From Streptomyces sp. NBC_00569 (GTDB lineage Bacteria > Actinomycetota > Actinomycetes > Streptomycetales > Streptomycetaceae), in NCBI RefSeq assembly GCF_036345255.1, contig NZ_CP107783.1:434001-498000 (forward strand): a DNA stretch of 64,000 bases, read 5' to 3'. The notes beneath the pieces were generated by a model. The model was not told the origin of the DNA, ran no database searches, and was given only the letters and a program-made list of their open reading frames with translations. Below are positions 18,715 to 27,202 of this stretch, piece by piece. Position numbers and translations under genes: made by a program. How positions within the stretch are numbered: position 1 is the stretch's first letter; every line of letters starts with the position of its first letter.

Positions 18715-19425
18715 TCACGGTACGGTGCGTTCCGTGCTGCGCGGCCCAGGAGCCTGCCCGCGGACATCCTCGGACTGCGCTGCGTGCATGTTCTGCAGCA
18801 ACTGGATCTCCATCATGGCGAGATGAGCCTTCATCAGGCTCACCGCGAGATCCGCGTCGCCGTCCGCGACCGCCTCCGTCATCGCTTCGTGGTCCGCCAG
18901 CGAGGTCTTCGTGTGAGCGGTTCGTGAAGTGAGGCCGCTGCGCGGGACGATGACCTACTGCTGCACCAGCCACGCCTGCTCCGCGTCGCGCGGGCTGTGC
19001 GCCGTTTCCATCAGCGAGCGGTGGAAGTCCAGGTCCAGGTCGTACGGCAGTTTGCGCCCCGTCTCGCGGGCCTTGCGGGAACGCTCGCACACCTTGCGCA
19101 GGCGGGTCACCTCCTGCGGCCGGCGGTGGAGCGCCGCCATGCGTGCGGCCGCGCATTCGAGGGCCGAGCGCAGTTCGAAGTGCGACGCCACGTCCTCGGA
19201 GCGGGCGGCGAAGACCACAGCGCCCTTGTTGGGAACGTGGACGAGGAGGCCCTCGCTCACGAGCTGCCCGATGGCTTCGCGCAGCGGGCCGCGACTGATG
19301 CCCGGATCGCGGGCGATCTCCACCTCGTCGAGGCGGGAGCCGGGCGGTAGCGCGCCGGTGAGGATCTGCTCGCGCAGCATCCCCCCGGCTTGTCCCGCCA
19401 GACCGCGGTGGACCAGTCCGGTCAC
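18715..19425 (-). pseudogene. GntR/FadR-type regulator with an in-frame amber codon
   Basis: Start GTG 19425, with GGAGG five bases upstream. Residues about 14-75 are a GntR winged helix (LREQILTGALPPGSRLDEVE ... SRGPLREAIGQLVSEGLL). A FadR-C (FCD) helical sensor domain follows, with HFELRSALECAAARM and DFHRSLMETAH. At 18957-18955 a TAG interrupts the domain. The same frame then continues with RTAHTKTSLADHEAMTEAVADGD, a recognisable FCD tail, to a TGA at 18717-18715. So one nonsense codon, not a shift, breaks the gene. It lies immediately upstream of the P1 peptidase, its likely target. A truncated product would keep the DNA-binding domain. Confidence 0.8.
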
Positions 19426-19461
19426 GGGAACCTCCAAGCGGCGAAGGGCCGGTGGCATGCG

Positions 19462-19525
19462 CCGGCCGGCCCGATGACGGGGCTGCTTCACCATGGCGAT
19501 GCAGCCCCGTCATCGGGCCGGCCGG
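19462..19525. repeat. perfect 25-bp inverted repeat, 14-base loop
   Basis: Arm 19462-19486 is the exact reverse complement of 19501-19525, separated by 14 bases. The stem is G/C-rich. It encodes the last codons of the SpoIIE phosphatase and lies 37-100 bases upstream of the GntR start, so it could act as a terminator for the phosphatase mRNA or as an attenuator before the GntR/P1 pair. It is far longer than ordinary intrinsic terminators, and no U-tract follows. Confidence 0.8.
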
Positions 19526-21590
19526 GAAGGGACTGCTGCGACCAGACCGTCTTGCCGCGTGCGGCGTAGCGCGTGCCCCAGCGGTGGCTCATGCTCATCA
19601 CGAGATACAGCCCTCGGCCGCCCTCGTCGGTGTCGTGGGCACGGCGCATGTGTGGCGAGGTGTTGCTTCCGTCGGTGACCTCGCACGTGAGATGCCGGTC
19701 CCGGATGAGCCGGAGACTCACCGGGCCCTCGCCGTATCGGATGGCATTCGTCACCAGCTCACTGATGATCAGTTCCGTTTGGAACGCCATGTCCTCCAGC
19801 CCCCAGGCAGCCAGCTGTCGTCCGGCGAGAGACCTCGCCGCGCCGACCACCGAGGGGTCGGACGGCAGGTCCCAGTGAGCCGCCTGGTCATCCGACAGGC
19901 CGCGGGCGCGTGCCAGGAGCATCACGGCGTCGTCGTCGGCCTGATCGTCGGCCAGGGCATGGGCGACGGCATCGGCCGTCTCGGACAGTGCGCGGTCCTG
20001 GTGGGTGAGAACCCGTCGGAGCGTGTCGGCCGCCTCCTCGCTGCCCGCGAGCAGTCCGTCGGTGTACAGGCAGAGGACGGCGCCGTCGTCGAGGCTGTGC
20101 GTGGCTGTCTCGTACGTGCCGTGGGCCGTGCCGAGCGCGGGGCCCGTGTCGACGTCCACGGTGGCGACTTCTCCTTCCGGCGAGACGAGCAGCGGGGCGG
20201 GGTGCCCGGCGGAGGCGAGGGTCAGGCGGCGCTTCACCGGGTCGTAAACGGCGTACGCGCAGGTGGCCACCCGTCCGCCGGCAGGGATGGCGCCATCGTG
20301 GCCCAACTCGTCGGCGATGTTCTCACTGGCGAGCCGGGCAGCGATCTCGTCGATATGGGTCAGCAACTCGTCCGGCTCCAGGTCGAGTTCGGCGAGCGTG
20401 CGCAAGGCGGTACGGAGGCGCCCCATCATGGCGGCGACCTCGATCCCGTGTCCGACGACCTCGCCGACGACGAGTCCGACCCGGGCTCCGGACAGTTCGA
20501 TCACGTCGAACCAGTCCCCGCCCGCTCTCACGGGCAGGTACAGATGCGCCGTCTCGACGGTGGTCAGTTCCGGCGTACGGCTCGGCAGCAAATGCCGCTG
20601 GAGGGCCGTGGCCGTGTTCCGCTCCCGTGCGTAGCTCGACGCGTGGTCGATGCCGAGGGCAGCCCGGGAGGCGACCTGCACCACCAGATCGAGATCCTGC
20701 TGGGTGTACGGCTGGGGCCGCTCCGAGCGGTAGAGCGTGACGACACCGAGCACGGCATCGGGTACGACGAGGGGCACCGCCATCAGCGAGTGGACGCCCG
20801 CGGTGGGGAGTGCGCGGGCGTGCTCGGACAGCTCGGGGGGCCAGACCCCCTCGGTGTCCAGCCGCGAGACCAGGCGGGGCGTGGTGTCCTCGAGGCTCCG
20901 CGTGAAGGGGGTGGCGAGGGGCAGGGTCTCAAGAATCCTGTCTCGTTCGGCGGCATGTGCGTCGGGCCCGTTCAAATAGGCCGCCCGCCGCAGCGGTTCT
21001 CCGGCCTCGGCCGGTTCCCCACGGTGAGGCTCACCACGCAGTACCGCATCCAGGATGTGCACCGTCACCGCGTCGGCGAGGGCCGGCACCAGCACGCCCG
21101 CCAGTTCACGGGCCGTCGTCGTCGCGTCCAGCGTCGTGCCGACGGTCCGGCGAGTGTCGTAGAGGAGATCGAGCCGCGCCCGGGCCGCCTCACGTTCGGT
21201 CACGTCCTCGACCGCCATCAGCACACCGGGCTGCCCGTCAGCCGCGTCGTCCACGCGGAACATGGACACCGAGACCGTCAGGTCCTCGTCCGGTCGAGTG
21301 GCCGGCGTGCCCTTCAAGGTGTGCCGCAGCACGGACTGACCGGTGCGGAGCGTCTCCCGAACGAGGACACCGAGCTCCGTGGTGTCGAAGCCCGAACTCA
21401 CCTCTTCGAGCGTCCGCCCGAGTACCCGCTCGGCGGCCATGCCGCGCAGCCCACGGGACGATGTGTTGTAGCGACGCACGCGCAGGTGTTCGTCGAGAAG
21501 GAAGAGGCCGAGCGGTGCCTGCGTGAACAAGGCCTCCAGCACGGCCGAGTCCGATGCTCTCGTGCCGAGGTAGGGGTCGGCGTCCGCCAC
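19488..21590 (-). CDS. PP2C-type SpoIIE phosphatase with PAS, GAF and HATPase domains
   Basis: 700 residues. PAS sensor about 15-135 (QAPLGLFLLDEHLRVRRYN ... VEDVTERE), GAF domain about 150-315, SpoIIE/PP2C_2 phosphatase about 335-560 (VRAGGDWFDVIEL, GEVVGHGIEVAAMMGRLR, LYTDGLL), then an anti-sigma-type HATPase about 575-690 (ELIISELVTNAIRYG, DEGGRGLYLV). Such proteins dephosphorylate anti-sigma antagonists and may also phosphorylate them through the kinase-like domain, linking signals to alternative sigma factors. No STAS antagonist or sigma gene lies next to it. It ends inside the perfect inverted repeat. The gene upstream (21615-21953) is on the same strand, 24 bases away. Confidence 0.92.
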   Translation of the reverse strand: MADADPYLGTRASDSAVLEALFTQAPLGLFLLDEHLRVRRYNTSSRGLRGMAAERVLGRTLEEVSSGFDTTELGVLVRETLRTGQSVLRHTLKGTPATRPDEDLTVSVSMFRVDDAADGQPGVLMAVEDVTEREAARARLDLLYDTRRTVGTTLDATTTARELAGVLVPALADAVTVHILDAVLRGEPHRGEPAEAGEPLRRAAYLNGPDAHAAERDRILETLPLATPFTRSLEDTTPRLVSRLDTEGVWPPELSEHARALPTAGVHSLMAVPLVVPDAVLGVVTLYRSERPQPYTQQDLDLVVQVASRAALGIDHASSYARERNTATALQRHLLPSRTPELTTVETAHLYLPVRAGGDWFDVIELSGARVGLVVGEVVGHGIEVAAMMGRLRTALRTLAELDLEPDELLTHIDEIAARLASENIADELGHDGAIPAGGRVATCAYAVYDPVKRRLTLASAGHPAPLLVSPEGEVATVDVDTGPALGTAHGTYETATHSLDDGAVLCLYTDGLLAGSEEAADTLRRVLTHQDRALSETADAVAHALADDQADDDAVMLLARARGLSDDQAAHWDLPSDPSVVGAARSLAGRQLAAWGLEDMAFQTELIISELVTNAIRYGEGPVSLRLIRDRHLTCEVTDGSNTSPHMRRAHDTDEGGRGLYLVMSMSHRWGTRYAARGKTVWSQQSLPGRPDDGAASPW

Positions 21591-21614
21591 GTGCGTCCCT
21601 TCTGTCCGGTTGTT

Positions 21615-21953
21615 TCAGCCCGGTTGAGTGGCTGTGCGCGGCGGCTCGTGTACGTGCCCGGCGAGGGCTTCGGGCGGCGATGGGTACATGCCCGGGACAG
21701 GCAGGAAGGCGCCTGAGACCGCTCCGGTGATTCGGCGGCCGAGGTGGACGGAGCAGCTCGCGTCGTTGTCGACGCTGACGAGAGTGTCCGGCGGTCCGGC
21801 GGGCGCGTCCGCGCGGCTCAAGACGCTGAACGGGGCCGCGGGAAGCGCTGAGGTCCCTGTGCAGGTGGACCACGCGGCCTGCCCCAGGTCGAGGCCGAGG
21901 GGGAAGCCGTCCAGGAACGGCTCGACCGCCGCTCCCCTGACTTCTTCGGCCAT
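21615..21953 (-). CDS. hypothetical protein upstream of the SpoIIE phosphatase
   Basis: 112 codons from ATG 21953 with the high G/C third positions expected of a real gene. The protein is Ala/Pro/Gly-rich with no signal peptide, no clear membrane helix and no motif I recognise. It ends 24 bases before the phosphatase start, so co-transcription is likely. It is neither an STAS domain nor a known anti-sigma antagonist. Confidence 0.4.
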   Translation of the reverse strand: MAEEVRGAAVEPFLDGFPLGLDLGQAAWSTCTGTSALPAAPFSVLSRADAPAGPPDTLVSVDNDASCSVHLGRRITGAVSGAFLPVPGMYPSPPEALAGHVHEPPRTATQPG

Positions 21954-22464
21954 GCGCGCACCGCCTTCCTCGGACTCCCGTCCGCGCCATCCTCACCCCA
22001 CCGGCCTCGCCCCGCCACCCGCGACCGGCCCCTCTCGACACGGTCGAGCACGGGCATCCGGCGGGACACCGAGGCGGGCCCGGTTCCGGGAGACCGCGCC
22101 GTGAGGGGTACACGAGCAGGGACCGTGCCGCGTCTTGACACCGACCACGACAACGGGTCGGAGCGAGCCTTCCACCTCCACTCGGACCGACGCCGCCTCA
22201 CAGAGCAACCGAAGCCTGCACCCGAACCGTGCTGGAAACCGCCCCTGTTCACGAGATCGGGCCACGAACGGCGACCACCGAGTGCCTCACGAACGCCGAC
22301 TCCGCCACCTGACCGCATCACACAGTGACTCTGTGTGAACACATATCGCCCGACAGTGCATCCACACTCATGACGATCCTGGGTCGATCCTGTGCATCTT
22401 TGCAGGCCGCGCCAGAGATTTCGGACGAGGCCACCCATCTCGCTGCCCAGCCCATCCTGACCCC
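21954..22464. other. intergenic stretch without a supported gene
   Basis: About 510 bases between the hypothetical gene and the yceI promoter. Frames on both strands are Arg/Gly/Ser-rich and look like composition artefacts. Only the final 40 bases, before yceI, look regulatory. Confidence 0.5.
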
Positions 22465-22485
22465 GTGATAACACGTAGTAATCAC
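22465..22485. promoter_or_regulatory. inverted repeat GTGAT-N11-ATCAC upstream of yceI
   Basis: The dyad lies 21 bases before the ATG of the YceI gene and just before a GAGGAGG ribosome site (22490-22496). Its size (21 bp) suits a dimeric winged-helix repressor such as MarR. No marR gene is adjacent. Confidence 0.5.
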
Positions 22486-22506
22486 ATTCGAGGAGGCTAC
22501 GACCGC

Positions 22507-23166
22507 ATGGGTATCTTCAGCCGTCGCCAGAGCGCGACCATCGAGCCGACGCCTGCTGCCGGCCCCCGTACGCCCTTCCCGGGCGCCGAGACCACCGGCG
22601 CCGCGCTCGATCCCGCCCTTCGCGCACTGACCGGGCAATGGACCATCGACCGCCCGCACAGCCGCATCGGCTTCTCCGTACGACACGCCATGGTCACCAC
22701 TGTGCGCGGCGCCTTCGCCGACTACGACAGCACCCTGTACTTCGACGGAGCCTGCCCCTCCCAGTCCCGGGCCGAAATCACCATCCGGGTCGCCAGCGTC
22801 GACACCGGCGTCGAACAGCGCGACGCCCACCTCATCGGCACCGACTTCTTCGACGCTCGCCGCTTCCCGGAGATGACCTTCCGCAGCACCTCCGCCACCC
22901 ATGAAGGCGGAGAGAGCTTCCGCATGACGGGCGACCTGACCATCCGCCAAGTCACCCGCCCCGTCGAACTCCAACTCGACTACCTCGGCTCGGTAGTCGA
23001 CCCCTTCGGCTACGAACGAGCCGGATTCGACGCCACCACCACCATCGACCGCACCCAATGGGGCCTCGTCTACAACCAACGCCTCGAGGCCGGCGGGACC
23101 ATGGTGAGTGAGAAGGTCCGGCTGCAGTTCGACATCTCCGCGATCCGCGCCACCCCCCTCGCATAG
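22507..23166 (+). CDS. YceI family lipocalin-like protein
   Basis: 219 residues. After a ~45-residue N-terminal linker starts the YceI domain: WTIDRPHSRIGFSVRHAMVTTVRGAFADYD, a strand and loop pattern that is the family hallmark (quoted in parts: WTIDRPHSRIGFSVRHAM). DAHLIGTDFFDARRFPEMTFRS follows in pieces (IGTDFFDARRFPEMTFRS), then DRTQWGLVYN. YceI proteins bind long polyisoprenoids or amphiphilic lipids in a beta-barrel. There is no signal peptide, so this copy is probably cytoplasmic, as usual for actinomycete versions. Ribosome site GAGGAGG is 10 bases upstream of ATG 22507. A hairpin follows at 23195. Confidence 0.9.
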   Translation: MGIFSRRQSATIEPTPAAGPRTPFPGAETTGAALDPALRALTGQWTIDRPHSRIGFSVRHAMVTTVRGAFADYDSTLYFDGACPSQSRAEITIRVASVDTGVEQRDAHLIGTDFFDARRFPEMTFRSTSATHEGGESFRMTGDLTIRQVTRPVELQLDYLGSVVDPFGYERAGFDATTTIDRTQWGLVYNQRLEAGGTMVSEKVRLQFDISAIRATPLA

Positions 23167-23194
23167 CTGCACCACGCTGCACGAAAGGGCCCCG

Positions 23195-23220
23195 CTCCCC
23201 CACCACCACAGGTGGGAGGG
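23195..23220 (+). terminator. hairpin downstream of yceI
   Basis: Arms CTCCCCCACC (23195-23204) and GGTGGGAGGG (23211-23220) pair with one mismatch and one G-T pair around a 6-base loop, 28 bases after the yceI stop. No U-tract, as is common for actinomycete terminators. Confidence 0.55.
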
Positions 23221-23626
23221 CGACAAGCCCGAGGACCGTGGGGCGCGACCAACTGCCGGGCGGTCGCGCCTTCCTGGACGATCCCGCAGTCATCGGTCCG
23301 CCTGGGTAAGCCGGCCGGACACGGCACAGCGCCTGATCCGGCGCGCCGCGTGGCCGGCAATCCCCCGGTGAGCACGAACGCCGCAGCAACCATGCCTTCG
23401 CCCTGTGGATGCCTGCCCAACGCCGAAATCCTTCCCGCTACTCGGTTGGGCACCTGCCGGTTTCCCCACGCCGCTCGGCGACGCCGCCCGGCTCGGGAGC
23501 GTCCCCCGGATCCTGCGTGGCCTCTTGATGTGTTATCGGCTGGTGGTGAGGCGATCGGAGGGGACCGGGACCCTGGCCCGGTCCCGATCGGTGTGGTGTC
23601 CGGACGCACGCCCAGCAGACTTTCCG
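23221..23626. other. intergenic stretch without a supported gene
   Basis: About 400 bases between converging transcription units. Nothing coding is convincing. A hairpin at 23561-23585 is listed separately. Confidence 0.5.
23561..23585. terminator. perfect 9-bp hairpin GGGACCGGG / CCCGGTCCC
   Basis: Arms 23561-23569 and 23577-23585 with a 7-base loop. It lies 41 bases beyond the stop of the minus-strand gene 23627-23968, so it suits a terminator for that gene. Confidence 0.5.
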
Positions 23627-23968
23627 TCAGGTGAGGTCTTCCTGGTCGGCGATGATGTCGGTCTCGTACTGGTCGATGATGTGTTGTGGGGTGCGGCTGG
23701 TGTGGTGGGCGAGGTCGTTGATGGCGGTGGTGGCCCAGTTCGCCACCGACAGCGCCAAGGCCATCAACTGGTCATCGCCGTACGTACCTTTGACGCCCAG
23801 CAGGTAGGCGAGGCTGAGATACGGAACCAGTCGGGGTTCGCTCGCGTGGCCGGTGCCGGCGCGGAGCATCTCGATGGTGGTCCGGGTCGCTTGCTCGTGT
23901 TCCGGCAGCAGGCGCTGTCGCTCGACCTGCACATGGGCGATCATCTGGCGGCGTGCGAGCGGATCCAC
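23627..23968 (-). CDS. hypothetical helical protein
   Basis: 113 residues from GTG 23968, with an AAGGGG ribosome site about 7 bases upstream; an internal ATG at 23944 is an alternative. Soluble and helical, with no motif I recognise: VDPLARRQMIAHVQVERQ at the start, then PRLVPYLSLAYLLGVKGTYG and an acidic C-terminus (ETDIIADQEDLT). It looks like a conserved actinomycete protein of unknown function. The methyltransferase gene ends 37 bases upstream on the same strand, so the two may form an operon. Confidence 0.6.
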   Translation of the reverse strand: MDPLARRQMIAHVQVERQRLLPEHEQATRTTIEMLRAGTGHASEPRLVPYLSLAYLLGVKGTYGDDQLMALALSVANWATTAINDLAHHTSRTPQHIIDQYETDIIADQEDLT

Positions 23969-24005
23969 CCTGCGCCCCTTTCTGCGGGAGGTGTCGCTGG
24001 CGCGG

Positions 24006-24776
24006 TCATGGGGTGGCGCGCAGCAGGACAAGGGACCCGCTGTAGCTCGGGCGGCTGCGCAGGTGACCGAAGGCCTCGTCCCAGGTTCCCGAGCCCAGGG
24101 CGCGGCGCAGCGAGGTGTCGAAGTCCTGCCGGGCCCGGTCGTCGACGAAACTCCAGGCCGAGCAGGCTTGACGCGCCGCGGGGTCGAGGAGCATTTCGGG
24201 GCGGCCGTAGTACGCCTCGTTGAAGCCGTCGGTGCAGTCCAGCGGGATGGGGACGGGCTGGATCGTGGTGGTTCCGCCGAGCGCGGCCGTGAGCCGGTCC
24301 AGCGGCGGGTATCGGCGCGCCTCGGTGTCCAGGACATCGGGGGCGTACTCGTAGAGCCAGAAGTCGCGTACGCGCGCGGGGTCGCAGGTCAGGACGGCGA
24401 CGGGGCCGCGGGTGACGCGTCGCATCTCGCGCAGCCCGGCCTCGACGTCGGACCACTGGTGAACGCTGAAGAGAGTCATCGCCGCGTCGAACTGCCCTTC
24501 CGCGAAGGGGAGGCCCTCCGCCACGGCGTCGATGGCAGTGGCGAGTTCGGCCGGGCGCTGGGCCCTCATGGCCAGGGAGGGCTCGACGGCGGTGATGCTG
24601 TGCGCGGCACTCTCGTAGGAGCCGGTGCCCGCGCCGACGTTGAGAACGGTGCGCGCATCGCCGAGAGCCTCGGCGATCACGTGGGCGATGCGCTCGTCGG
24701 GGCGCCGGTAGGAGGCGTAGAGGGAGCCGATGGCGCTGTAGTCGACATCACCGGCACTTCCGTCGTAGGTGCGCAT
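24006..24776 (-). CDS. class I SAM-dependent methyltransferase
   Basis: 256 residues from ATG 24776 (a longer form from ATG 24851 is possible). Motif I VLNVGAGTGSYE (about 44-55) binds SAM. AVEPS (motif II, acidic residue for the ribose), an AEGLPFAEGQFDAAMTLFS motif IV region and a SVHQWSD post-motif fit the UbiE/Methyltransf_11 type used on small molecules. The C-terminal half (DRLTAALGG..., AYYGRPEMLLDPAARQACS) matches the family that resembles trans-aconitate or ubiquinone methyltransferases. The substrate is unknown. Probable operon with the downstream 113-residue protein. Confidence 0.88.
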   Translation of the reverse strand: MRTYDGSAGDVDYSAIGSLYASYRRPDERIAHVIAEALGDARTVLNVGAGTGSYESAAHSITAVEPSLAMRAQRPAELATAIDAVAEGLPFAEGQFDAAMTLFSVHQWSDVEAGLREMRRVTRGPVAVLTCDPARVRDFWLYEYAPDVLDTEARRYPPLDRLTAALGGTTTIQPVPIPLDCTDGFNEAYYGRPEMLLDPAARQACSAWSFVDDRARQDFDTSLRRALGSGTWDEAFGHLRSRPSYSGSLVLLRATP

Positions 24777-24957
24777 GACCAAGGGGACCTCGCCTGTGGG
24801 CCGGGCCGGGACGGTGAGCGGTCCGCCCCGAACGACGACTCCATTTTGCATCTGCCGCCCTAAATCCCCAAGTCCCCTGCCTTATGCCTGGCGGATCAGC
24901 CAAGAAGTGCCGCAAATGCGCGATCGGACTTGGAGGATGTGTCGGCAGGTCGGGCCG

Positions 24958-25545
24958 TCACGGGTCCTCGTCCTCCTGGTAGGAGTGGCGCCGGCCTGTC
25001 CAGGGGTCGGCGATGTTGTGGAAGCCGCGTTCCTCCCAGAAGCCCCGTCGGTCCTGCGTCATGTACTCGATGCCGCGCAGCCACTTCGGGCCTTTGTATC
25101 CGTACAGATGCGGCACCACGAGGCGCAGGGGGAAGCCGTGTTCGGCGGTGAGCACCTCATCGTCGTGGTGGGTGGCCATGACGGTGGAGTCGGCAATGAA
25201 GTCCTCGAGGCGCAGGTTCGCGCTGTATCCGTATTCGGCCCAAGCCATCACGTGGGACACGCCCTCGGCAGGTGGGGCGAGGTCCAGCAGGATGCGCGCC
25301 GGGATCCCGAAGAATGTGTGGCCTGTGGTGCTGGTGCCGGACGCGCAGTGCAGGTCCGCGACCACGGTGGCTTTGGGCAGGGCGGTAACTTCCTCGAAGG
25401 TCCAGGAGTGGGCCGCCTTGTTCGCGGTGGCGCCGAAGACCTGGAGGGTCCATCGCTCCGGGCGGAAGCGGGGCACCGGCCCGTAGTGCGAGACGGGCCA
25501 GCCTTTGACCAGGCGCTGCCCCGGCGGCAGCATGCCTTTCTCCAT
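24958..25545 (-). CDS. sulfite oxidase-like molybdopterin oxidoreductase
   Basis: 195 residues, the size of YedY-like cytoplasmic sulfite oxidase-like proteins. GPVPRFRPERWTLQVFG and the Mo-ligand Cys67 in VVADLHCASG identify the SUOX fold. VMAWAEYGYSANLRLEDF and EHGFPLRLVVPHLYGYKGPKWL are also characteristic. The segment after the Cys, GTSTTGHTFFG, differs from the usual tryptophan-containing WS-x-W-x-G, so the active site rim is unusual. Start: ATG 25545, with ATG 25533 preceded by GGAGAAAGG as alternative. The electron acceptor and substrate are not evident, and no haem partner lies beside it. Confidence 0.85.
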   Translation of the reverse strand: MEKGMLPPGQRLVKGWPVSHYGPVPRFRPERWTLQVFGATANKAAHSWTFEEVTALPKATVVADLHCASGTSTTGHTFFGIPARILLDLAPPAEGVSHVMAWAEYGYSANLRLEDFIADSTVMATHHDDEVLTAEHGFPLRLVVPHLYGYKGPKWLRGIEYMTQDRRGFWEERGFHNIADPWTGRRHSYQEDEDP

Positions 25546-26099
25546 GAAACAGCCCCATCGCTTTCGTCGTCCGCAGACGCAAGGTGAAAGCCTAATCCAG
25601 GGCCGGACAAGAGATCCAAAATGCGACTGGAGCCTCGCGTGTGCGGCTCGGGAAGGGATGGGTGTCGGCGGCGGTGCGTGGCGCACTCCACGAGCGCCAC
25701 GCACCACCTCTCCGCGTGCACCGGCCGGGTCCGCGAGAGCCGTTGCGGGCCGTCGGCGTGGAGGGCACTCAGTGCATCAGTGAGCAGTCACAAGATCTAC
25801 CGGGCGGTGACCCGAAGGACGCGCGGTCACTGAGCGCTTTCCTGGCTGATCACCCAGGTGGGGTGGGTGGTTGAGTGGATGAGTGAGTGAGTGGCGGCGG
25901 GCCCGAGGCGGGTCGACGTGCAGGCTGGGGAACTTCACGGGGGCACGGCCCATCTGCCGACCTCCGGGCCGGGCTTCGCGACGGCTTAGCTGTGATCCTG
26001 GCCCGTACGGAAGAGATGTCAGTGCCACCGGCCCGGGACGAGAAGGCGCGGGACGCGTTCGCACGTTCTGCGAGGTGTTCACCAGCTGATTGGGGGTGT
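25546..26099. other. intergenic stretch without a supported gene
   Basis: About 550 bases. There is a GAGT tetranucleotide run near 25876-25892 and an 18-bp direct repeat at the right end. Reading frames on both strands look like composition artefacts. Confidence 0.5.
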
Positions 26100-26112
26100 T
26101 CACCAGCTGATT
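26074..26112. repeat. 18-bp direct repeat across the 3' end of the vanJ-like gene
   Basis: The 18 bases at 26074-26091 recur at 26095-26112, start points 21 bases apart. The right copy includes the last codons and stop of the EEP gene, so the left copy is a duplicated gene end. Confidence 0.7.
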
Positions 26113-27179
26113 CCGGCTGCCACCGGCCGGTGGTCGCTGCCGGTGGCCGGCAGTACCCAGGAGCTCTGCGGCTCCACGCCGCGGACCAGGATCTGATCGA
26201 TCCGCGCCACCGGGAACTTCGCCGGCCAGCTGAAGCCGAAGCCGTCCCCCGCCGCGTCCTGGGCCGAGCGCATCTGCGAGGTGACGCCGTCGAACGCGCG
26301 GTCGTCCATCGTGCCGTTCAGGTCGCCGAGGAGTACCACCCTGTCAGTGCGCTCGGCGGCGATGGCCTCGCCGAGCGCCTGCGCGCCCGCGTCCCGCTGG
26401 CCGGTCGAGAAGCCTGCCCTGGGATTTACCCGTGCGGACCCGAGGTGGGCCACATACACCGCCAGCGGCCCCTGGTCCGTGGCCACCGTGGTCCGCAGCC
26501 CGCGGTTGTAAGCCATCTTGACGTCGGCCGACTTGGTGGCCGCCAGCGGCCCTGCGTCCATCTTGACGTCGACCGGCTCGGTGTCCGACAGCGGCAGCTT
26601 GCTCCACAGCCCCACCGTGCCCTGCACCGTGTGGTGCGGATACGCCTTGGCCAGCTCCTTCTCGTACGTGCTCCGGGCCTGCGGGGTCAGCTCCTCCAGC
26701 GCCAGCACGTCCGCACCGGAGGCGGCCAGGTCCCGGGCGGTGCCGACCGGGTCGGGGTTGTCGGCGCCGACGTTGTGGCTGACCACGGTGAGGTCGCTGT
26801 CAGGGTGGGACTTGTCGCTGAGCAGGCCGCCGAAGAGGTTCAGCCACACCGTGACCGGCAGCAGCAGTGCGACCACTGCGGAGGTGGAGCGGCGCCAGAG
26901 CGCGCCAGCCAGCAGCACCGGGATGAACAGGCCGAACCACGGCAGGAAGGTCTCCACCAGGCTGCCGAGGTTCCCGATCCGGTTCGGGATCTTGGCGTGC
27001 AGCAGCATGCCAAGGCCCAGCAGCAGCGCCAGCGCGGCGAGGACCGGGCCGCGCTTCCAGGGCTCCGGGCTAGAGCCGATGTGGATCGCCCCGCGGATGC
27101 GCGCGCGCCAAGTACCGGAGCCGGTCTCCCGGCGGCCGGTGCTGCCCTGTCCGGTCTCCGCCGTGTCCACCTGCACCAT
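26100..27179 (-). CDS. VanJ-like membrane protein, endonuclease/exonuclease/phosphatase (EEP) fold
   Basis: 359 residues from ATG 27179 (AGGA six bases upstream); GTG 27206, overlapping the upstream gene as GTGA, is an alternative. Three N-terminal membrane helices (about 45-120) are followed by an extracytoplasmic EEP domain: LTVVSHNVGADN, LALEELT (metal-binding Glu), VLLGDLNGTMDD and the C-terminal GSDHRPV. This architecture matches VanJ of Streptomyces coelicolor, an EEP protein that confers teicoplanin-type resistance and is thought to act on undecaprenyl pyrophosphate or a lipid intermediate. The neighbours (M15 D,D-peptidase and VanR/VanS-like pair) support that identity. Confidence 0.85.
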   Translation of the reverse strand: MVQVDTAETGQGSTGRRETGSGTWRARIRGAIHIGSSPEPWKRGPVLAALALLLGLGMLLHAKIPNRIGNLGSLVETFLPWFGLFIPVLLAGALWRRSTSAVVALLLPVTVWLNLFGGLLSDKSHPDSDLTVVSHNVGADNPDPVGTARDLAASGADVLALEELTPQARSTYEKELAKAYPHHTVQGTVGLWSKLPLSDTEPVDVKMDAGPLAATKSADVKMAYNRGLRTTVATDQGPLAVYVAHLGSARVNPRAGFSTGQRDAGAQALGEAIAAERTDRVVLLGDLNGTMDDRAFDGVTSQMRSAQDAAGDGFGFSWPAKFPVARIDQILVRGVEPQSSWVLPATGSDHRPVAAGISW

Positions 27180-27202
27180 CGTCTGTCCTCGCTCGCTGCC
27201 GG

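Noticed and set aside
23212..24863. Plus-strand open frames opposite the methyltransferase and the 113-residue gene.
   Set aside because: Their codon positions mirror the real minus-strand genes, and no domain is recognised.
25876..25892. GAGT tetranucleotide run as a possible phase-variation tract.
   Set aside because: Too short and not within a gene or promoter with a recognisable product.
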